A program made the position numbers and the translations under genes. The notes under the pieces were generated by a model. That model saw only the letters and a program-made list of their open reading frames with translations, did no database searches and was not told the origin of the DNA. From positions 124,001-188,000 of the forward strand of contig NZ_JANHLD010000001.1 in assembly GCF_028682455.1 (NCBI RefSeq): DNA of 64,000 nucleotides, in the 5' to 3' direction. Shown one piece after another: positions 35,912 to 45,032 of this stretch. This stretch comes from Pseudomonas putida. Its GTDB lineage: Bacteria > Pseudomonadota > Gammaproteobacteria > Pseudomonadales > Pseudomonadaceae. Every line of letters begins with the position of its first letter. Within the stretch, counting starts at the first letter, position 1.

Positions 35912-36883
35912 TTACAACCAGCCGGAACGTTTGAAGCTGGCAAACAGCGCCGTGCAGCCCACGGCGATCCCGCCCAGTACGGCGAAATAGCCGTAGTGCC
36001 AGCTCAGTTCCGGCATGTTCTGGAAGTTCATCCCGTAGATGCCCGCCACAGCGGTGGGAAACGCCAGGATCGCTGCCCAGGCGGCGAACTTGCGTTGCAC
36101 GATGCTCTGGCGCGATGACTCCAGCAGCATGCCGATCTCGATGGTCTGGCTGGCGATATCACGAATCCCGGCCAGGTCTTCCATCTGCCGGGTGACGTGA
36201 ATCTGCACATCGCGAAAATACGGGCGCATGTTCTTGTCGATGAACGGGAAGGTCAGGCGCTGCAATTCTTCGCTGACTTCAACCATGGGCGCCACGTAGC
36301 GACGCAGGCGAAGAATGTCGCGACGCAAGCTGTGCAGGCGGCGGATGTCTTCTTCCTGGAGCGAATTGCTCAGTACGTTCTGTTCCAGCTCTTCAATCTC
36401 GCCGTGGATGGCTTCGCCGATCGGTTGATAGTTCTCGGTGACGAAGTCGAGCAGGGCGTAGAGCACGAAATCCTCGCCATGCTCCAGCAGCAGCGGTCGC
36501 GCTTCGCAGCGTTGGCGAACCAGGGCGTAGGATTTTGAATGGCCATTGCGGCAGGTGATGATGTAGCCGTTGCCGGCGAAGATATGGGTTTCGATGAACT
36601 CCAGCTTGCCTTCGTGGCGCACGGGCGAGTAGGTGACGATGAACAGCGCATCGCCGAAGGTCTCGAGCTTGGGGCGGCTGTGTTTCTCCAGCGCGTCCTC
36701 GATTGCCAGTTCATGCAGGTTGAACTGGCATTGCAGGTTGGCCAGCTCCTGGGCGTTGGGCTCCTCCAGTCCGATCCAGACGAAGTGCCCAGGTTTGCTG
36801 GCCCACTGACTGCCTTCATCAAGGCTGATGTTGGTGACCTTTCTGCCGGCGCTGTACACCGCCGCCGCAACGACTCGTCCCAT
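35912..36883 (-). CDS. CorA-family Mg2+/divalent cation transporter
   Basis: 323 aa. A large N-terminal cytoplasmic domain (1-260) with long helices (RLHSLRRDILRLRRYV) is followed by two C-terminal helices with the selectivity motif YGMNFQNMPE between them, at about residues 283-292. A short basic tail (FKRSGWL) ends the protein. It forms pentameric channels for Mg2+, Co2+ or Zn2+; the Zn-efflux ZntB-type subgroup is possible. ATG 36883. Convergent with the amidotransferase gene and upstream of a plsC-type gene in the opposite-facing arrangement (65-base gap). Confidence 0.92.
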   Translation of the reverse strand: MGRVVAAAVYSAGRKVTNISLDEGSQWASKPGHFVWIGLEEPNAQELANLQCQFNLHELAIEDALEKHSRPKLETFGDALFIVTYSPVRHEGKLEFIETHIFAGNGYIITCRNGHSKSYALVRQRCEARPLLLEHGEDFVLYALLDFVTENYQPIGEAIHGEIEELEQNVLSNSLQEEDIRRLHSLRRDILRLRRYVAPMVEVSEELQRLTFPFIDKNMRPYFRDVQIHVTRQMEDLAGIRDIASQTIEIGMLLESSRQSIVQRKFAAWAAILAFPTAVAGIYGMNFQNMPELSWHYGYFAVLGGIAVGCTALFASFKRSGWL

Positions 36884-36948
36884 GGTGGTTCGCTTCTTCT
36901 GATTTTCGTGCCAGTAGCTTGGTCTGACACACAGAATTGAGCAACCAC

Positions 36949-37671
36949 TCAGGCCTTTTGCAATTCAGCTTCCATCAGGTCGATGCAGCGCTGCATCTGC
37001 ATCCGGCACTGCTCGGCCAGGGCAGGTACGTCCTGCTGGGTCAGGCCACTGGTGGCGATGGGCGGCAGGGAGCGGATGATGACTTTGCTGCGGCGCCAGC
37101 TGTTCAGGCTCAGGCGCCGGGCATATCGGCTGACGCAGACAGGCACGATCGGCACACCGGCTTCCACGGCCATGTGGAAGGCGCCTTTCTTGAACGGGAT
37201 CAACTGATCGTCGGCGTTGCGAGTGCCTTCGGGGAATACCCAGATAGATGTGTTGTTCTCGCACAAGGTGCGGGTGGTGGTCTGCATGGCGCGGCGGGCC
37301 TGGTAGGCGTTGCCGCGATCGATCAGGACGTTGCCGCCCAGCCAGAACAATTGGCCGAACAGCGGAACCCATTTCAGGCTTTTCTTGCCGATGCACACGG
37401 TACGCGGCGGCACCACGTGACCGAGCACGAACAGGTCATGGTTGGATTGGTGGTTGGCAATGATCACACAGCCAGGCGGCTGGTCGAACAGCGGGCCGAC
37501 CTCTGCCTTGACATCAAGGTGCATCAGCCAGGTGGCGGGCAGCCCGTACAGGCGTGCATAGATACGGCTGTTGTCCGGGTTGAATGGCCGGCACAGGCCG
37601 ATCAGTACACCGACAATTCCAATGACAACAAAATGCAGCCCCAACAGGAGCATGCGTACAAGAAAAAGCAT
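36949..37671 (-). CDS. plsC: 1-acyl-sn-glycerol-3-phosphate acyltransferase
   Basis: 240-aa membrane-bound enzyme acylating lysophosphatidic acid to phosphatidic acid. An N-terminal hydrophobic helix (residues 1-24) is followed by the acyltransferase motif I NHQSNHDLF (catalytic His/Asp) near 72, and motif III FPEGTRN near 147, plus VPIVPVCVS (motif IV). ATG at 37671 gives the usual N terminus; a TTG lies 21 bases upstream in frame. It is one of several PlsC paralogues typical of pseudomonads. Confidence 0.9.
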   Translation of the reverse strand: MLFLVRMLLLGLHFVVIGIVGVLIGLCRPFNPDNSRIYARLYGLPATWLMHLDVKAEVGPLFDQPPGCVIIANHQSNHDLFVLGHVVPPRTVCIGKKSLKWVPLFGQLFWLGGNVLIDRGNAYQARRAMQTTTRTLCENNTSIWVFPEGTRNADDQLIPFKKGAFHMAVEAGVPIVPVCVSRYARRLSLNSWRRSKVIIRSLPPIATSGLTQQDVPALAEQCRMQMQRCIDLMEAELQKA

Positions 37672-37750
37672 TTTACGACTCACACCAGGCAAACGCGGCG
37701 CAGTGTACGGGTGTGCACTTGCGCGGGCAAACGCTCAATGAAGTCGTGAC

Positions 37751-37782
37751 GGCCTGATTGCGTAACCAAATGCAATCAGGCC
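37751..37782 (-). terminator. Stem-loop between crotonase and plsC genes
   Basis: Perfect 11-base stem GGCCTGATTGC / GCAATCAGGCC with a ten-base loop, 12 bases after the crotonase stop. No U-run, so termination is likely weak or Rho-assisted. Confidence 0.55.
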
Positions 37783-37794
37783 TTGGTAGGGGGC

Positions 37795-38484
37795 TTAGCC
37801 CATGTGCTCCTGATCGCGGATGATCGCGTCGTCGAGGCTGTCGAGCAACGCCTTGCGCACCTTGAGTTTGGTGTGCTTGTGCGCATTCATGTTGATTTTC
37901 TTCAACTGGCGCGCGGCGCTCAGGGCAGCCTCCTGCAGTTGTTCGGCCGGAACGACTTTATCGAGGAAGCCGGCATCCACGGCGCTGGCGGGGTCGAACA
38001 TCTCGGCGTTGATGACCGAGCGGTGGAATGCCGAGCGACGCAGGCGGTCGCGGGCCAGTTCGATGCCGGCATGGTGCATGGTCATGCCGATCTGCACTTC
38101 GTTCAGGCCGATGCTGAAGGGGCCTTCGACGCCGATACGGTAGTCGGCCGACAGCAGCAGGAAAGCCCCTTTGGCCACGGCGTGGCCAGGGCAGGCGACG
38201 ATGATCGGGAACGGGTGCGAAAGCATGCGACGGGCCAGTGTAGAGCCTGCGGTCACCAGGCTGACGGCTTGCTTGGGACCGGCTGTCATCACCTTGAGGT
38301 CATAGCCACCGGAGAGAATGCCGGGCTGGCCGGTGATGATCACCACTGCGCGGTCTTGTACAGCCTGGTCCAGGGCACTGTTGAAGGCGGCGATGACATC
38401 AGGCGAGATGGCGTTGACCTTGCCGTTGTTCAAGGTCAGGGTCGCGATACCGTCTTCGAGGTGGTAGGAAATCAGCTCACTCAT
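37795..38484 (-). CDS. Crotonase / enoyl-CoA hydratase family protein
   Basis: 229-aa cytosolic protein, shorter than most crotonases (about 255). Oxyanion-hole segments GYDLKVM near 65 and CPGHAVAKGAFLLLSADYRIG near 96 are visible. The two catalytic Glu positions of classic hydratases are not clear: the second region reads GLNEVQIGMTM. The substrate may be an acyl-CoA, as an isomerase or hydratase; the lack of a fadB-type partner argues against core beta-oxidation. ATG at 38484. Followed by a stem-loop. Confidence 0.85.
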   Translation of the reverse strand: MSELISYHLEDGIATLTLNNGKVNAISPDVIAAFNSALDQAVQDRAVVIITGQPGILSGGYDLKVMTAGPKQAVSLVTAGSTLARRMLSHPFPIIVACPGHAVAKGAFLLLSADYRIGVEGPFSIGLNEVQIGMTMHHAGIELARDRLRRSAFHRSVINAEMFDPASAVDAGFLDKVVPAEQLQEAALSAARQLKKINMNAHKHTKLKVRKALLDSLDDAIIRDQEHMG

Positions 38485-38706
38485 GACAGGGTTCCTAAAG
38501 GGGGAGTGGGGCAGACGTTACTCAGGCCGGGCAGCGAGGTAAAGCGCCGTGACTGACTGACCAGTCAGCCATGCTGCCGGTTGCCTTGAGCTGCGGGAGG
38601 GCCAAGGCAAGGGATGCCGAAGCACGCCAGAGATTGGCAGCTATGCCATCTGCCTCGGGCTTTTTGGTTATCCGGCTTAAGCGCATGAATATTCTGAAAA
38701 AAACCT

Positions 38707-38735
38707 TTGCCAAGCGCAGCACTTTCGACTACATT
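38707..38735 (+). promoter_or_regulatory. Sigma-70 promoter of tRNA-Ser
   Basis: TTGCCA (38707-38712), 17-base spacer and TACATT (38730-38735), about 37 bases before the mature tRNA end. Confidence 0.6.
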
Positions 38736-38772
38736 AGCGCACCTCGACGGGCTGAACGGCCTGAAGATACCC

Positions 38773-38862
38773 GGTGAAGTGTCCGAGCGGTTGAAGGAGC
38801 ACGCCTGGAAAGTGTGTATACAGGAAACTGTATCAAGGGTTCGAATCCCTTCTTCACCGCCA
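38773..38862 (+). tRNA. tRNA-Ser (GGA)
   Basis: 90-nt class II tRNA with a long variable arm. The acceptor GGTGAAG pairs with CTTCACC; the anticodon stem CACGC/GTGTG encloses the loop CTGGAAA, anticodon GGA (reads UCC/UCU). The T arm has GGTTCGAATCC. The encoded CCA end is at 38860-38862. Its terminator follows after eight bases and is the insertion site of a group II intron. Confidence 0.97.
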
Positions 38863-38870
38863 CTTTTAGA

Positions 38871-38904
38871 AAAGCCCCCGGTCTGAAAAGACCGGGGGCT
38901 TTTT
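38871..38904 (+). terminator. tRNA-Ser terminator
   Basis: Strong stem AAAGCCCCCGGTCT / AGACCGGGGGCTTT with a GAAA loop and U-run, directly followed by the intron 5' end. Confidence 0.93.
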
Positions 38905-38906
38905 GT

Positions 38907-40826
38907 GTGCGCCAGGCATGGCGCGTTGCGCGTAAGCGCAACCCGCTTGGCTGTGGTGGCCAAGCGGGTGACTTGGAGGTGAAAGTCCTCTACACACCCG
39001 GCAAGGGGAAGTGTTAGCCGGAGGCAAGGGTGTCGCGGGTGACCGCGAATCTGAAGGAAGCCCGAGGCAAAATGCTGGCCTGACGAACAGGAAGCGGATA
39101 GAGGCGGCACAGCGGGGTGAGGTGGCACAAATCGCCAAAGCCCAATACTTGCACGGAACGCTGTGACGTAGATCCGACAGGCATAAGCAGGAAGGTCGCG
39201 CGAATTACCCTGGGAGATCTGTACGTTTGCCATTGTGCTACCGCGCGTCGAAAGGCGACGGGATGAGCGTGCAGAAGTCAGCCGAAGCCGTAGTAAGTGG
39301 CGGTTAACCGCGCCACCAAGGGCCGAACAGGTTATGCCGCCAGTAGGCGTCGCCGTCTCGTTGGTAACCGTAATGCAGAAATTTCCCACAGCGGAAACTG
39401 TCATCCCGAGCTCCGGCCAGAAGCCGAGGGTGACGCCTGACAGTGCAAAGGTATCGACGGCGTCCGTGACGTGGACGAACGCGGAGCCGGACACGCTGAT
39501 GGAGCGGGTGCTTGCACCGGCCAACCTCAGACGTGCGTATCAACGCGTGGTCAGCAACAAGGGAGCACCGGGTGCCGATGGCATGACGGTTGCTGACTTG
39601 GCGGGCTACGTGAGACAGTATTGGCCAACCCTCAAGGCCAGGTTACTGGCCGGTGAATACCAGCCCCAAGCAGTGCGAGCGGTTGAAATTCCCAAGCCGC
39701 AGGGCGGCACACGGCAACTGGGAATCCCCAGCGTCGTGGATCGCCTGATCCAGCAAGCACTGCAGCAGCAGCTCACACCTATCTTCGACCCACTGTTCTC
39801 GGACTACAGCTATGGTTTTCGTCCGGGCAGAAGTACGCATCAAGCCATCGAGATGGCTCGTGCTCATGTGACAGCGGGACACCGCTGGTGCGTGGAACTC
39901 GATCTGGAGAAGTTTTTCGATCGGGTCAATCACGACATCCTCATGGCCTGCATCGAACGTCGGATCAAAGACAAGTGCGTACTCAGGCTTATCCGCCGCT
40001 ACCTTGAAGCCGGGATCATGTCGGGCGGTGTCGTCAGCCCACGGCAGGAGGGGACGCCGCAAGGCGGCCCGCTTTCGCCGTTGCTGTCGAACATCCTGCT
40101 CGACGAACTCGACCGCGAGCTGGAGCGACGGGGCCATCGCTTCGTACGTTATGCCGATGATGCGAACATCTATGTACGCAGTCCCCGGGCCGGCGAACGG
40201 GTGTTGGTCAGCGTCGAGCGCTTCCTGAGAGAACGTCTGAAGCTGACGGTGAACAGGAAGAAAAGCCAAGTGGCAAGGGCGTGGAAGTGCGACTACCTAG
40301 GCTATGGGATAAGCTGGCACCAGCAGCCAAGGCTGCGCGTGGCAAGGATGAGCCTAGACCGCTTACGCGACCGGCTCAGAATGCTGCTGCGCAGCGTACG
40401 GGCTCGCAAAATGGCGACTGTCATCGAGCGGATCAACCCCGTCCTGAGAGGCTGGGCTAGCTACTTCAAGCTCAGCCAGAGCAAGCGGCCGCTTGAGGAA
40501 CTGGATGGTTGGGTCAGGCACAAACTCCGCTGCGTCATCTGGCGTCAATGGAAGCAGCCTCCCACGAGGCTGAGAAACTTGATGCGCCTGGGGTTGAGCG
40601 AGGAGCGTGCCAACAAGTCAGCCTTCAATGGCCGAGGTCCATGGTGGAATTCGGGAGCGCAACATATGAACTACGCGCTGCCAAAGAAACTGTGGGACCG
40701 GCTCGGGCTGGTCTCGATACTGGATACGATTAACCGGCTTAGCCGCGTAACCTGAACCGCCGTGTACGGAACCGTACGCACGGTGGTGTGAGAGGACGGC
40801 GGGTGTGAATCCGCCTCCTACTCGAT
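38907..40826 (+). mobile_element. Group II intron (class C-like) behind the tRNA-Ser terminator
   Basis: About 1,920 bases. The 5' end is GTGCGCC (consensus GUGCG) three bases after the terminator U-run. Intron domains I-IV precede and hold the maturase gene; domain V is the hairpin at about 40755-40788 (CCGTGTACGG...CCGTACGCACGG), right after the maturase stop; domain VI ends in CTACTCGAT at 40826. Insertion right after a Rho-independent terminator, and the maturase lacking an endonuclease domain, are hallmarks of class C introns. The boundaries are inferred from motifs. Confidence 0.85.
39373..40755 (+). CDS. Group II intron reverse transcriptase/maturase
   Basis: 460-aa intron-encoded protein needed for splicing and retrohoming. 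RT blocks: GAPGADGMTV near 75, GGTRQLGIPSVVDRLIQQAL near 127-146, YGFRPGRSTHQAI near 165, LEKFFDRVNHD near 193, TPQGGPLSPLLSN near 236, and the catalytic YADD near 272. The maturase (X) domain follows with GRGPWWNSG near the C terminus. There is no HNH endonuclease domain. The start is not certain; a GTG at 39235 and ATG at 39334 are in frame. The gene is intact. Confidence 0.93.
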   Translation: MQKFPTAETVIPSSGQKPRVTPDSAKVSTASVTWTNAEPDTLMERVLAPANLRRAYQRVVSNKGAPGADGMTVADLAGYVRQYWPTLKARLLAGEYQPQAVRAVEIPKPQGGTRQLGIPSVVDRLIQQALQQQLTPIFDPLFSDYSYGFRPGRSTHQAIEMARAHVTAGHRWCVELDLEKFFDRVNHDILMACIERRIKDKCVLRLIRRYLEAGIMSGGVVSPRQEGTPQGGPLSPLLSNILLDELDRELERRGHRFVRYADDANIYVRSPRAGERVLVSVERFLRERLKLTVNRKKSQVARAWKCDYLGYGISWHQQPRLRVARMSLDRLRDRLRMLLRSVRARKMATVIERINPVLRGWASYFKLSQSKRPLEELDGWVRHKLRCVIWRQWKQPPTRLRNLMRLGLSEERANKSAFNGRGPWWNSGAQHMNYALPKKLWDRLGLVSILDTINRLSRVT

Positions 40827-40834
40827 TTTCAGCT

Positions 40835-40907
40835 GTAGGAGCGGGCTTGCCCCGCGATGCAGTGTGGCTGACACACCGCTATCGCGGGGCAAGCCCGCTC
40901 CTACATG
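40835..40907. repeat. REP palindrome pair 5
   Basis: Arms GTAGGAGCGGGCTTGCCCCG and CGGGGCAAGCCCGCTCCTAC are perfect complements over at least 24 bases, with about 24 bases between. It begins eight bases after the intron 3' end and precedes the convergent TonB-receptor gene. Confidence 0.93.
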
Positions 40908-40912
40908 CGTGT

Positions 40913-43042
40913 TTAAAAGCTTACCGTCGCCGATACCCGCGCCGTCCTCGGCGCGCCCTGGAACAGATAGCCATCGCCCAGGTATTCCCCGGCGTCCCGC
41001 CAGTAGCGCTTGTCGAAGACGTTATCCACCATCAGGCGCACCACAGTGTCGTAGCCTGCGATCCGCGTGCTGTATCGGCTGCCCAGGTCGAACACCGCGT
41101 AGCTGCCCACTTCCACCGTACCGGCCTGGTTGGCGTACTTGCTGGCGCTGTAGCGTGCCCCGCCCAGCAGGGCCAGGCCCTGCACCGGCAGACTGTAGTC
41201 GGCCTGTACGGCGGCGCGAAAGTTGGGCACGTTGATCGCCTGGTGACCTTCGAAGTCGGCCGTGTCGCTGTTTTTCACCCGCGCGCGGATCGCCGCAGCG
41301 CTGGCGTTGATCTGCAGGCGCTCGGTCAGCCAGCCGCTGGCGCCCAGCTCCAGGCCCACGTTTTTCTGTTGCCCTTGTTGCACGTAGGTGAAGTTGCCGT
41401 CGCCCTCCGGTCGTGAGTATTGATAAGCCTGGCGCAGCTGGAACAGCGCGGCGCTCAGGCTCAGGCGCTGCCAGTCGCGCTTGACGCCCACTTCCAGTTG
41501 ATGGGACAGGGTCGGGGCAAGGATTTCGCCACTGTTGCCGGCAAACCACGGGGCGGTGCCGCCCGAGGAAATGCCCTTGCTGTAGCTGGTGTACAGGGAA
41601 ATGTCCGGGCGTGGCTTGTAGATCAGTGCCGCGTTGGGCAGCAACTGATAGTCGCGGGTATGTCTGCCGGGGGTGCCATCTTCGGCGAAGGTCTTTTCAT
41701 CCAGCCGCACCAGGCGTGCGCCGAGCACGGTCTGCCACTGTTCGTTGAAGCTGATCCGATCGCTGGCAAACAGTCCGTACTGGCGGCTGTCCAGGCGGCG
41801 GGTGCTGTGGCCTGGCGTTTTGTCGGAGGGTTGGAGCGCCGGTGTTTCCTGGTAGATATTGCCGCTGCCGATCCATTCGTTGAAATACGGGCGCTGATCC
41901 AGGGTGCGCCGTTGGGCGCTGGCACCCATGGTCAGTTCGTGGCCCAGGCCCAGGGTATCGAAGCGGCCATTGAGCGCTGCCTGTGCTTCATCGGTGCGGC
42001 GGGTATCGTCGGGGCTGCGGTAGTCGTAGATGTCATAGTCACCCGCACTGCTGAAGTACGCGCCTTCGCTGGAACCCCAGGCAAATGAGCTGTAGTCGTC
42101 GATCACTACCTTGCTGTGCGAGGCGCTGAGGCTGCCGGTCCAGGTGTCGTTGAATCGGTACTCGAACCGTGTGCCCAGGTTCAGCGAGTCGATGCTCACC
42201 GGGTTCGCCCACTGCTGATAGGCAAGGCGGTCGTGAGGGTCGATGTCATGGGGCAGGCTGTTGCCCCCGAGCAGTTGATAGCCCGGCACCGAACGCTGTT
42301 CACGGTGTTGGTACTCGGCATCCACTTGCAGCAACGCGTCGGGGTTTATCTGCCAGTCGAAGGCCAGGGCGGCGAAATCGCGCTTGCCATCGGCATGCTC
42401 GACATAAGAGCGGATATCTTCATGGGCTAGGTTGGCGCGCAGGCCGAACTGCCGCTCGCTGCCGAACCAGCCGCCCAGGTCGGTGGCGATGTAGCGCTCA
42501 CCTTGCTCGTTGCTCGACACCGTCACCGAGCGCACGTCTTCAGGCCGCTTGGTGACGTAGTTGATCAGCCCTCCGGGTTCGGCGACGCCGCTTTGCAAGC
42601 CGGACAGGCCCTTGAGCAATTCGACCTGCTGCTTGTTCTCCAGCGCCACGTTCTGCTCGCCAGCAATGGTCTGGCCGTTGATCTTGTAACTGCTGGCGGC
42701 ATTGAGCTCGAAGCCGCGCACGTTGAAGTTCTCGTAGTAGCCGATCGGCGCATAGCTTTCGCCCACCGAGGCATCGCTTTGCAGCAGTTCGCTGAGCTTT
42801 CGCACCTGCCGATCGGCGATCAACTGCTCGCTGAATACGGCAACCGACGCGGGGGTCTCCAGCAATGGGGCGGGCATAAAACCTGTCACCGACGCTTCAT
42901 CGACCTTATAGCCCTCGCTGTACACCTCGGACACCTTCACTGGTGCCAGTGTGATGCTGTCCTGCGCCAGGCTGTGGGCGGCGGGCAAGGCCAGGCTCAA
43001 GCCGAGCAGGCCCAGGGGCAGGTGGGGGCGGGGCAGGGACAT
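40913..43042 (-). CDS. TonB-dependent siderophore receptor
   Basis: 709-aa outer-membrane receptor. A signal peptide (1-26) is followed by a plug domain (PASVAVFSEQLIADRQVRKL, NFNVRGFEL, KGLSGLQSG, GGLINYVTKRP) at about residues 60-180, then a 22-strand barrel ending in the aromatic C terminus TVSF. The layout is that of ferric-siderophore receptors. There is no signalling (FecR/FpvA-type) extension and no sigma/anti-sigma gene beside it. Ligand unknown. Start at ATG 43042 behind GGAG. Iron (Fur) control is expected; I did not identify a clear Fur box. Confidence 0.92.
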   Translation of the reverse strand: MSLPRPHLPLGLLGLSLALPAAHSLAQDSITLAPVKVSEVYSEGYKVDEASVTGFMPAPLLETPASVAVFSEQLIADRQVRKLSELLQSDASVGESYAPIGYYENFNVRGFELNAASSYKINGQTIAGEQNVALENKQQVELLKGLSGLQSGVAEPGGLINYVTKRPEDVRSVTVSSNEQGERYIATDLGGWFGSERQFGLRANLAHEDIRSYVEHADGKRDFAALAFDWQINPDALLQVDAEYQHREQRSVPGYQLLGGNSLPHDIDPHDRLAYQQWANPVSIDSLNLGTRFEYRFNDTWTGSLSASHSKVVIDDYSSFAWGSSEGAYFSSAGDYDIYDYRSPDDTRRTDEAQAALNGRFDTLGLGHELTMGASAQRRTLDQRPYFNEWIGSGNIYQETPALQPSDKTPGHSTRRLDSRQYGLFASDRISFNEQWQTVLGARLVRLDEKTFAEDGTPGRHTRDYQLLPNAALIYKPRPDISLYTSYSKGISSGGTAPWFAGNSGEILAPTLSHQLEVGVKRDWQRLSLSAALFQLRQAYQYSRPEGDGNFTYVQQGQQKNVGLELGASGWLTERLQINASAAAIRARVKNSDTADFEGHQAINVPNFRAAVQADYSLPVQGLALLGGARYSASKYANQAGTVEVGSYAVFDLGSRYSTRIAGYDTVVRLMVDNVFDKRYWRDAGEYLGDGYLFQGAPRTARVSATVSF

Positions 43043-43248
43043 GCAGAAAGCTCCTTGAAGGCATGCAGCAGACGCGCCGTTATGCACCGTCGCGGTCCGG
43101 GGGCGTGGATCTGATGAGTTGAAGAGGGGACAGGCCTGCCGGCATTGCGCCGGGCAGGCGGGCGCGCATCTTAGCAGGGGGCGCCGGATTGCGGAGCACC
43201 TGTTTTGACCGCTTAACAGCAATGAGCGAGGGAGGTACGAAAGCCGGT

Positions 43249-43629
43249 TCAGCGATTGGCGGCGGGCAACGCCTGTCGACGCCAATGGCCATTGATTTTC
43301 GACCAGGTCTTGCTGTCGGTGACGGCCATCAGCTTGCGGCCATCCTTGAAGGTGGCGAGAAAGGTCACCTCCTCTTCCTTGCCACCCAGCCACAGGCCGG
43401 CAATCAGGCCGACGGGGCCTGCGACGAGCGCGCCTGCCATGCCCCAACCCAAGGCACTGCCTAGGCTGCGGCTGGACTCCTGGTTGGCGACGATCAGGTC
43501 GCTGATGCGGGTAAGGGCGATTTTTTCCCCAGGGTTGGGGCTGCGGCAGGTCTTGAGTGTGAGCGATCCATTGCGATATTCGCCCTCACCTTGCAAGAAA
43601 TCGCCGGACTGGACCGTGAGTCTTGTCAT
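43249..43629 (-). CDS. Glycine-zipper small protein, unknown
   Basis: 126 aa. Residues 1-60 look soluble and beta-rich (MTRLTVQSGDFLQGEGEYRN); a glycine-rich hydrophobic segment LGWGMAGALVAGPVGLIAGLWLG lies at about 71-93, followed by a short soluble tail with FLATFKDGRKLMAVTDSKTW. The glycine zipper suggests membrane insertion or oligomerisation. Family not recognised. Start at ATG 43629. 206 bases upstream of the TonB receptor on the same strand. Confidence 0.7.
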   Translation of the reverse strand: MTRLTVQSGDFLQGEGEYRNGSLTLKTCRSPNPGEKIALTRISDLIVANQESSRSLGSALGWGMAGALVAGPVGLIAGLWLGGKEEEVTFLATFKDGRKLMAVTDSKTWSKINGHWRRQALPAANR

Positions 43630-43697
43630 TGTGTCAATCCAATTTGAAGGGGCTTTCGACCAACCCGTACTCAACGCTCGGGCTACTGCAAGTCAAT

Positions 43698-43724
43698 GCC
43701 CAGGCGACGGAGGGTCGCCTGGGC
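43698..43724. terminator. Possible stem-loop after MFS gene
   Basis: Stem GCCCAGGCGA / TCGCCTGGGC with seven-base loop, nine bases past the MFS stop (minus strand). Lacks a U-run, so weak. Confidence 0.5.
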
Positions 43725-43732
43725 GGCGCAAG

Positions 43733-44926
43733 TCAAACCGTGCGTGCGCGCAGGCTGCGCTGGCGCTCCGCCAGGCTCCAGACCAGCAAGGCCAGGCTGC
43801 CGATGGCAAGGCCGGCGATGACGATGGCGTTCCAGCCGTGGGACTGGAACAGTTGGGTGCCGAGCAGCGAACCCAACGCCCCGCCGATGAAATAGCAGGT
43901 GATGTAGCCGGCATTCAGACGGTTGCGCGCCTCCGGGCGCAGCGCAATGACTGCGTTCTGGTTGCTCACATGTACCAGTTGCACGGCGAGGTCCAGCAGC
44001 AGCACGCCAGCCAGCAAGGCCAGCAGGGAGGATTGGGCAAAGCCCAGGGGAATCCACGACAACAACAAGGCCAGCAGCCCGACCGTCGTCCCCAGCGGCC
44101 CCTTGCCGCGGTCGGCCAGGCGGCCGGCCCAGTTGGCCGAGAGCGCACCGGCGGCACCGGCCAGGCCGAAGAGGCCGATTATCGCGTCGGAGTAGTGATA
44201 GGGCTCGGCAGCCAGGAGAAACGCCAGTGGTGTCCAGAACAAGGCGAACAAGCTGAAGGCCAGCAGGCCGAGCAGCGAGCGCAGGCGCAGCACCGGCTCA
44301 TCGACGAACAAGCGGAACACCGAGCCGATCAGCGCCGGATAGTTGAGCCCGGCGTGCTGGTGGCGTTCGGGCAGGGCGCGATACAACGCAATGGCACACA
44401 CCGCCATCAAGGCGGCCGCCAGCAGGTAGATGCTGCGCCAGCCGCCGAGCTCGGCCATGAAGCCTGCGGCGGTTCGCGCCAGCAGGATGCCCAGCAGCAG
44501 CCCACTCATCAGTGTGCCGACCACCCGACCGCGCTGGCTCGGGTCGCTCAGGCCGGCCGCCATGGGCACAAGGACCTGGGCTACCACCGAGAACAGGCCG
44601 GTCAGCGTGGTGCCCAGCAGCAACCACGGCAGGCTCGCAGAGAAGGCGCTGATCAACAGCCCGAGGGTACTGATGCCGATCATGCTGACAATCAGCCGGC
44701 GTTGTTCGAACAGGTCGCCCAAGGGTGCCAGCAACAGCAGGCCCGCGCCATAACTCAACTGCGCGGCAATCACGATGGCGCCGGCGCTGGCGGTGGTCAG
44801 GCCGAAGTGTTCGGCGATGCTGTGCAACAGCGGCTGCGCGTAATAGTTGCTGGCTACGGCGAGACCGGTGGCTATCGCCATCAGCAGGATCAGGCCGCGA
44901 CTCAAGGGGGAGGTGGAGGTGGTCAT
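43733..44926 (-). CDS. MFS transporter (DHA-like, sugar/drug efflux type)
   Basis: 397-aa inner-membrane protein with twelve helices. Family segment LLLLAPLGDLFEQRRLI near residue 68 (loop 2-3) and SNYYAQPLLHSIAEHFGLT near 27. This subgroup (YtbD/AraJ-like) exports small molecules. It is divergent from a LysR gene; the 106-base gap holds a GTTTTCA-N12-TGAAAAC repeat, so LysR control is likely. Substrate unknown. Confidence 0.88.
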   Translation of the reverse strand: MTTSTSPLSRGLILLMAIATGLAVASNYYAQPLLHSIAEHFGLTTASAGAIVIAAQLSYGAGLLLLAPLGDLFEQRRLIVSMIGISTLGLLISAFSASLPWLLLGTTLTGLFSVVAQVLVPMAAGLSDPSQRGRVVGTLMSGLLLGILLARTAAGFMAELGGWRSIYLLAAALMAVCAIALYRALPERHQHAGLNYPALIGSVFRLFVDEPVLRLRSLLGLLAFSLFALFWTPLAFLLAAEPYHYSDAIIGLFGLAGAAGALSANWAGRLADRGKGPLGTTVGLLALLLSWIPLGFAQSSLLALLAGVLLLDLAVQLVHVSNQNAVIALRPEARNRLNAGYITCYFIGGALGSLLGTQLFQSHGWNAIVIAGLAIGSLALLVWSLAERQRSLRARTV

Positions 44927-44996
44927 GGACCGTCTCGATCAGTGGCAGATGGGAAGTGACAGTATCGGAAATGCGCTAGCATGACGCCAATGTATC

Positions 44997-45022
44997 GTTT
45001 TCATTCTATCCATCTTGAAAAC
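44997..45022. promoter_or_regulatory. Inverted repeat in MFS/LysR intergenic region
   Basis: Perfect GTTTTCA (44997-45003) and TGAAAAC (45016-45022) with a 12-base spacer, ten bases before the LysR start. Spacing fits a LysR site; binding by this regulator is inference. Confidence 0.45.
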
Positions 45023-45032
45023 AGATTGATCC

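Noticed and set aside
39235..39372. Longer N terminus for the intron maturase
   Set aside because: The frame is open, but this part probably forms intron RNA domain structure and has no RT similarity; start left as uncertain.
13128..40907. CRISPR-like repeats
   Set aside because: The repeated GGGGCAAGCCCGCTCC sequences are dispersed palindromic REP elements, not an array with spacers.
43256..44959. 567-aa plus-strand open frame over the MFS gene
   Set aside because: Gln/Ala-rich shadow frame; the MFS gene on the other strand has clear family motifs.
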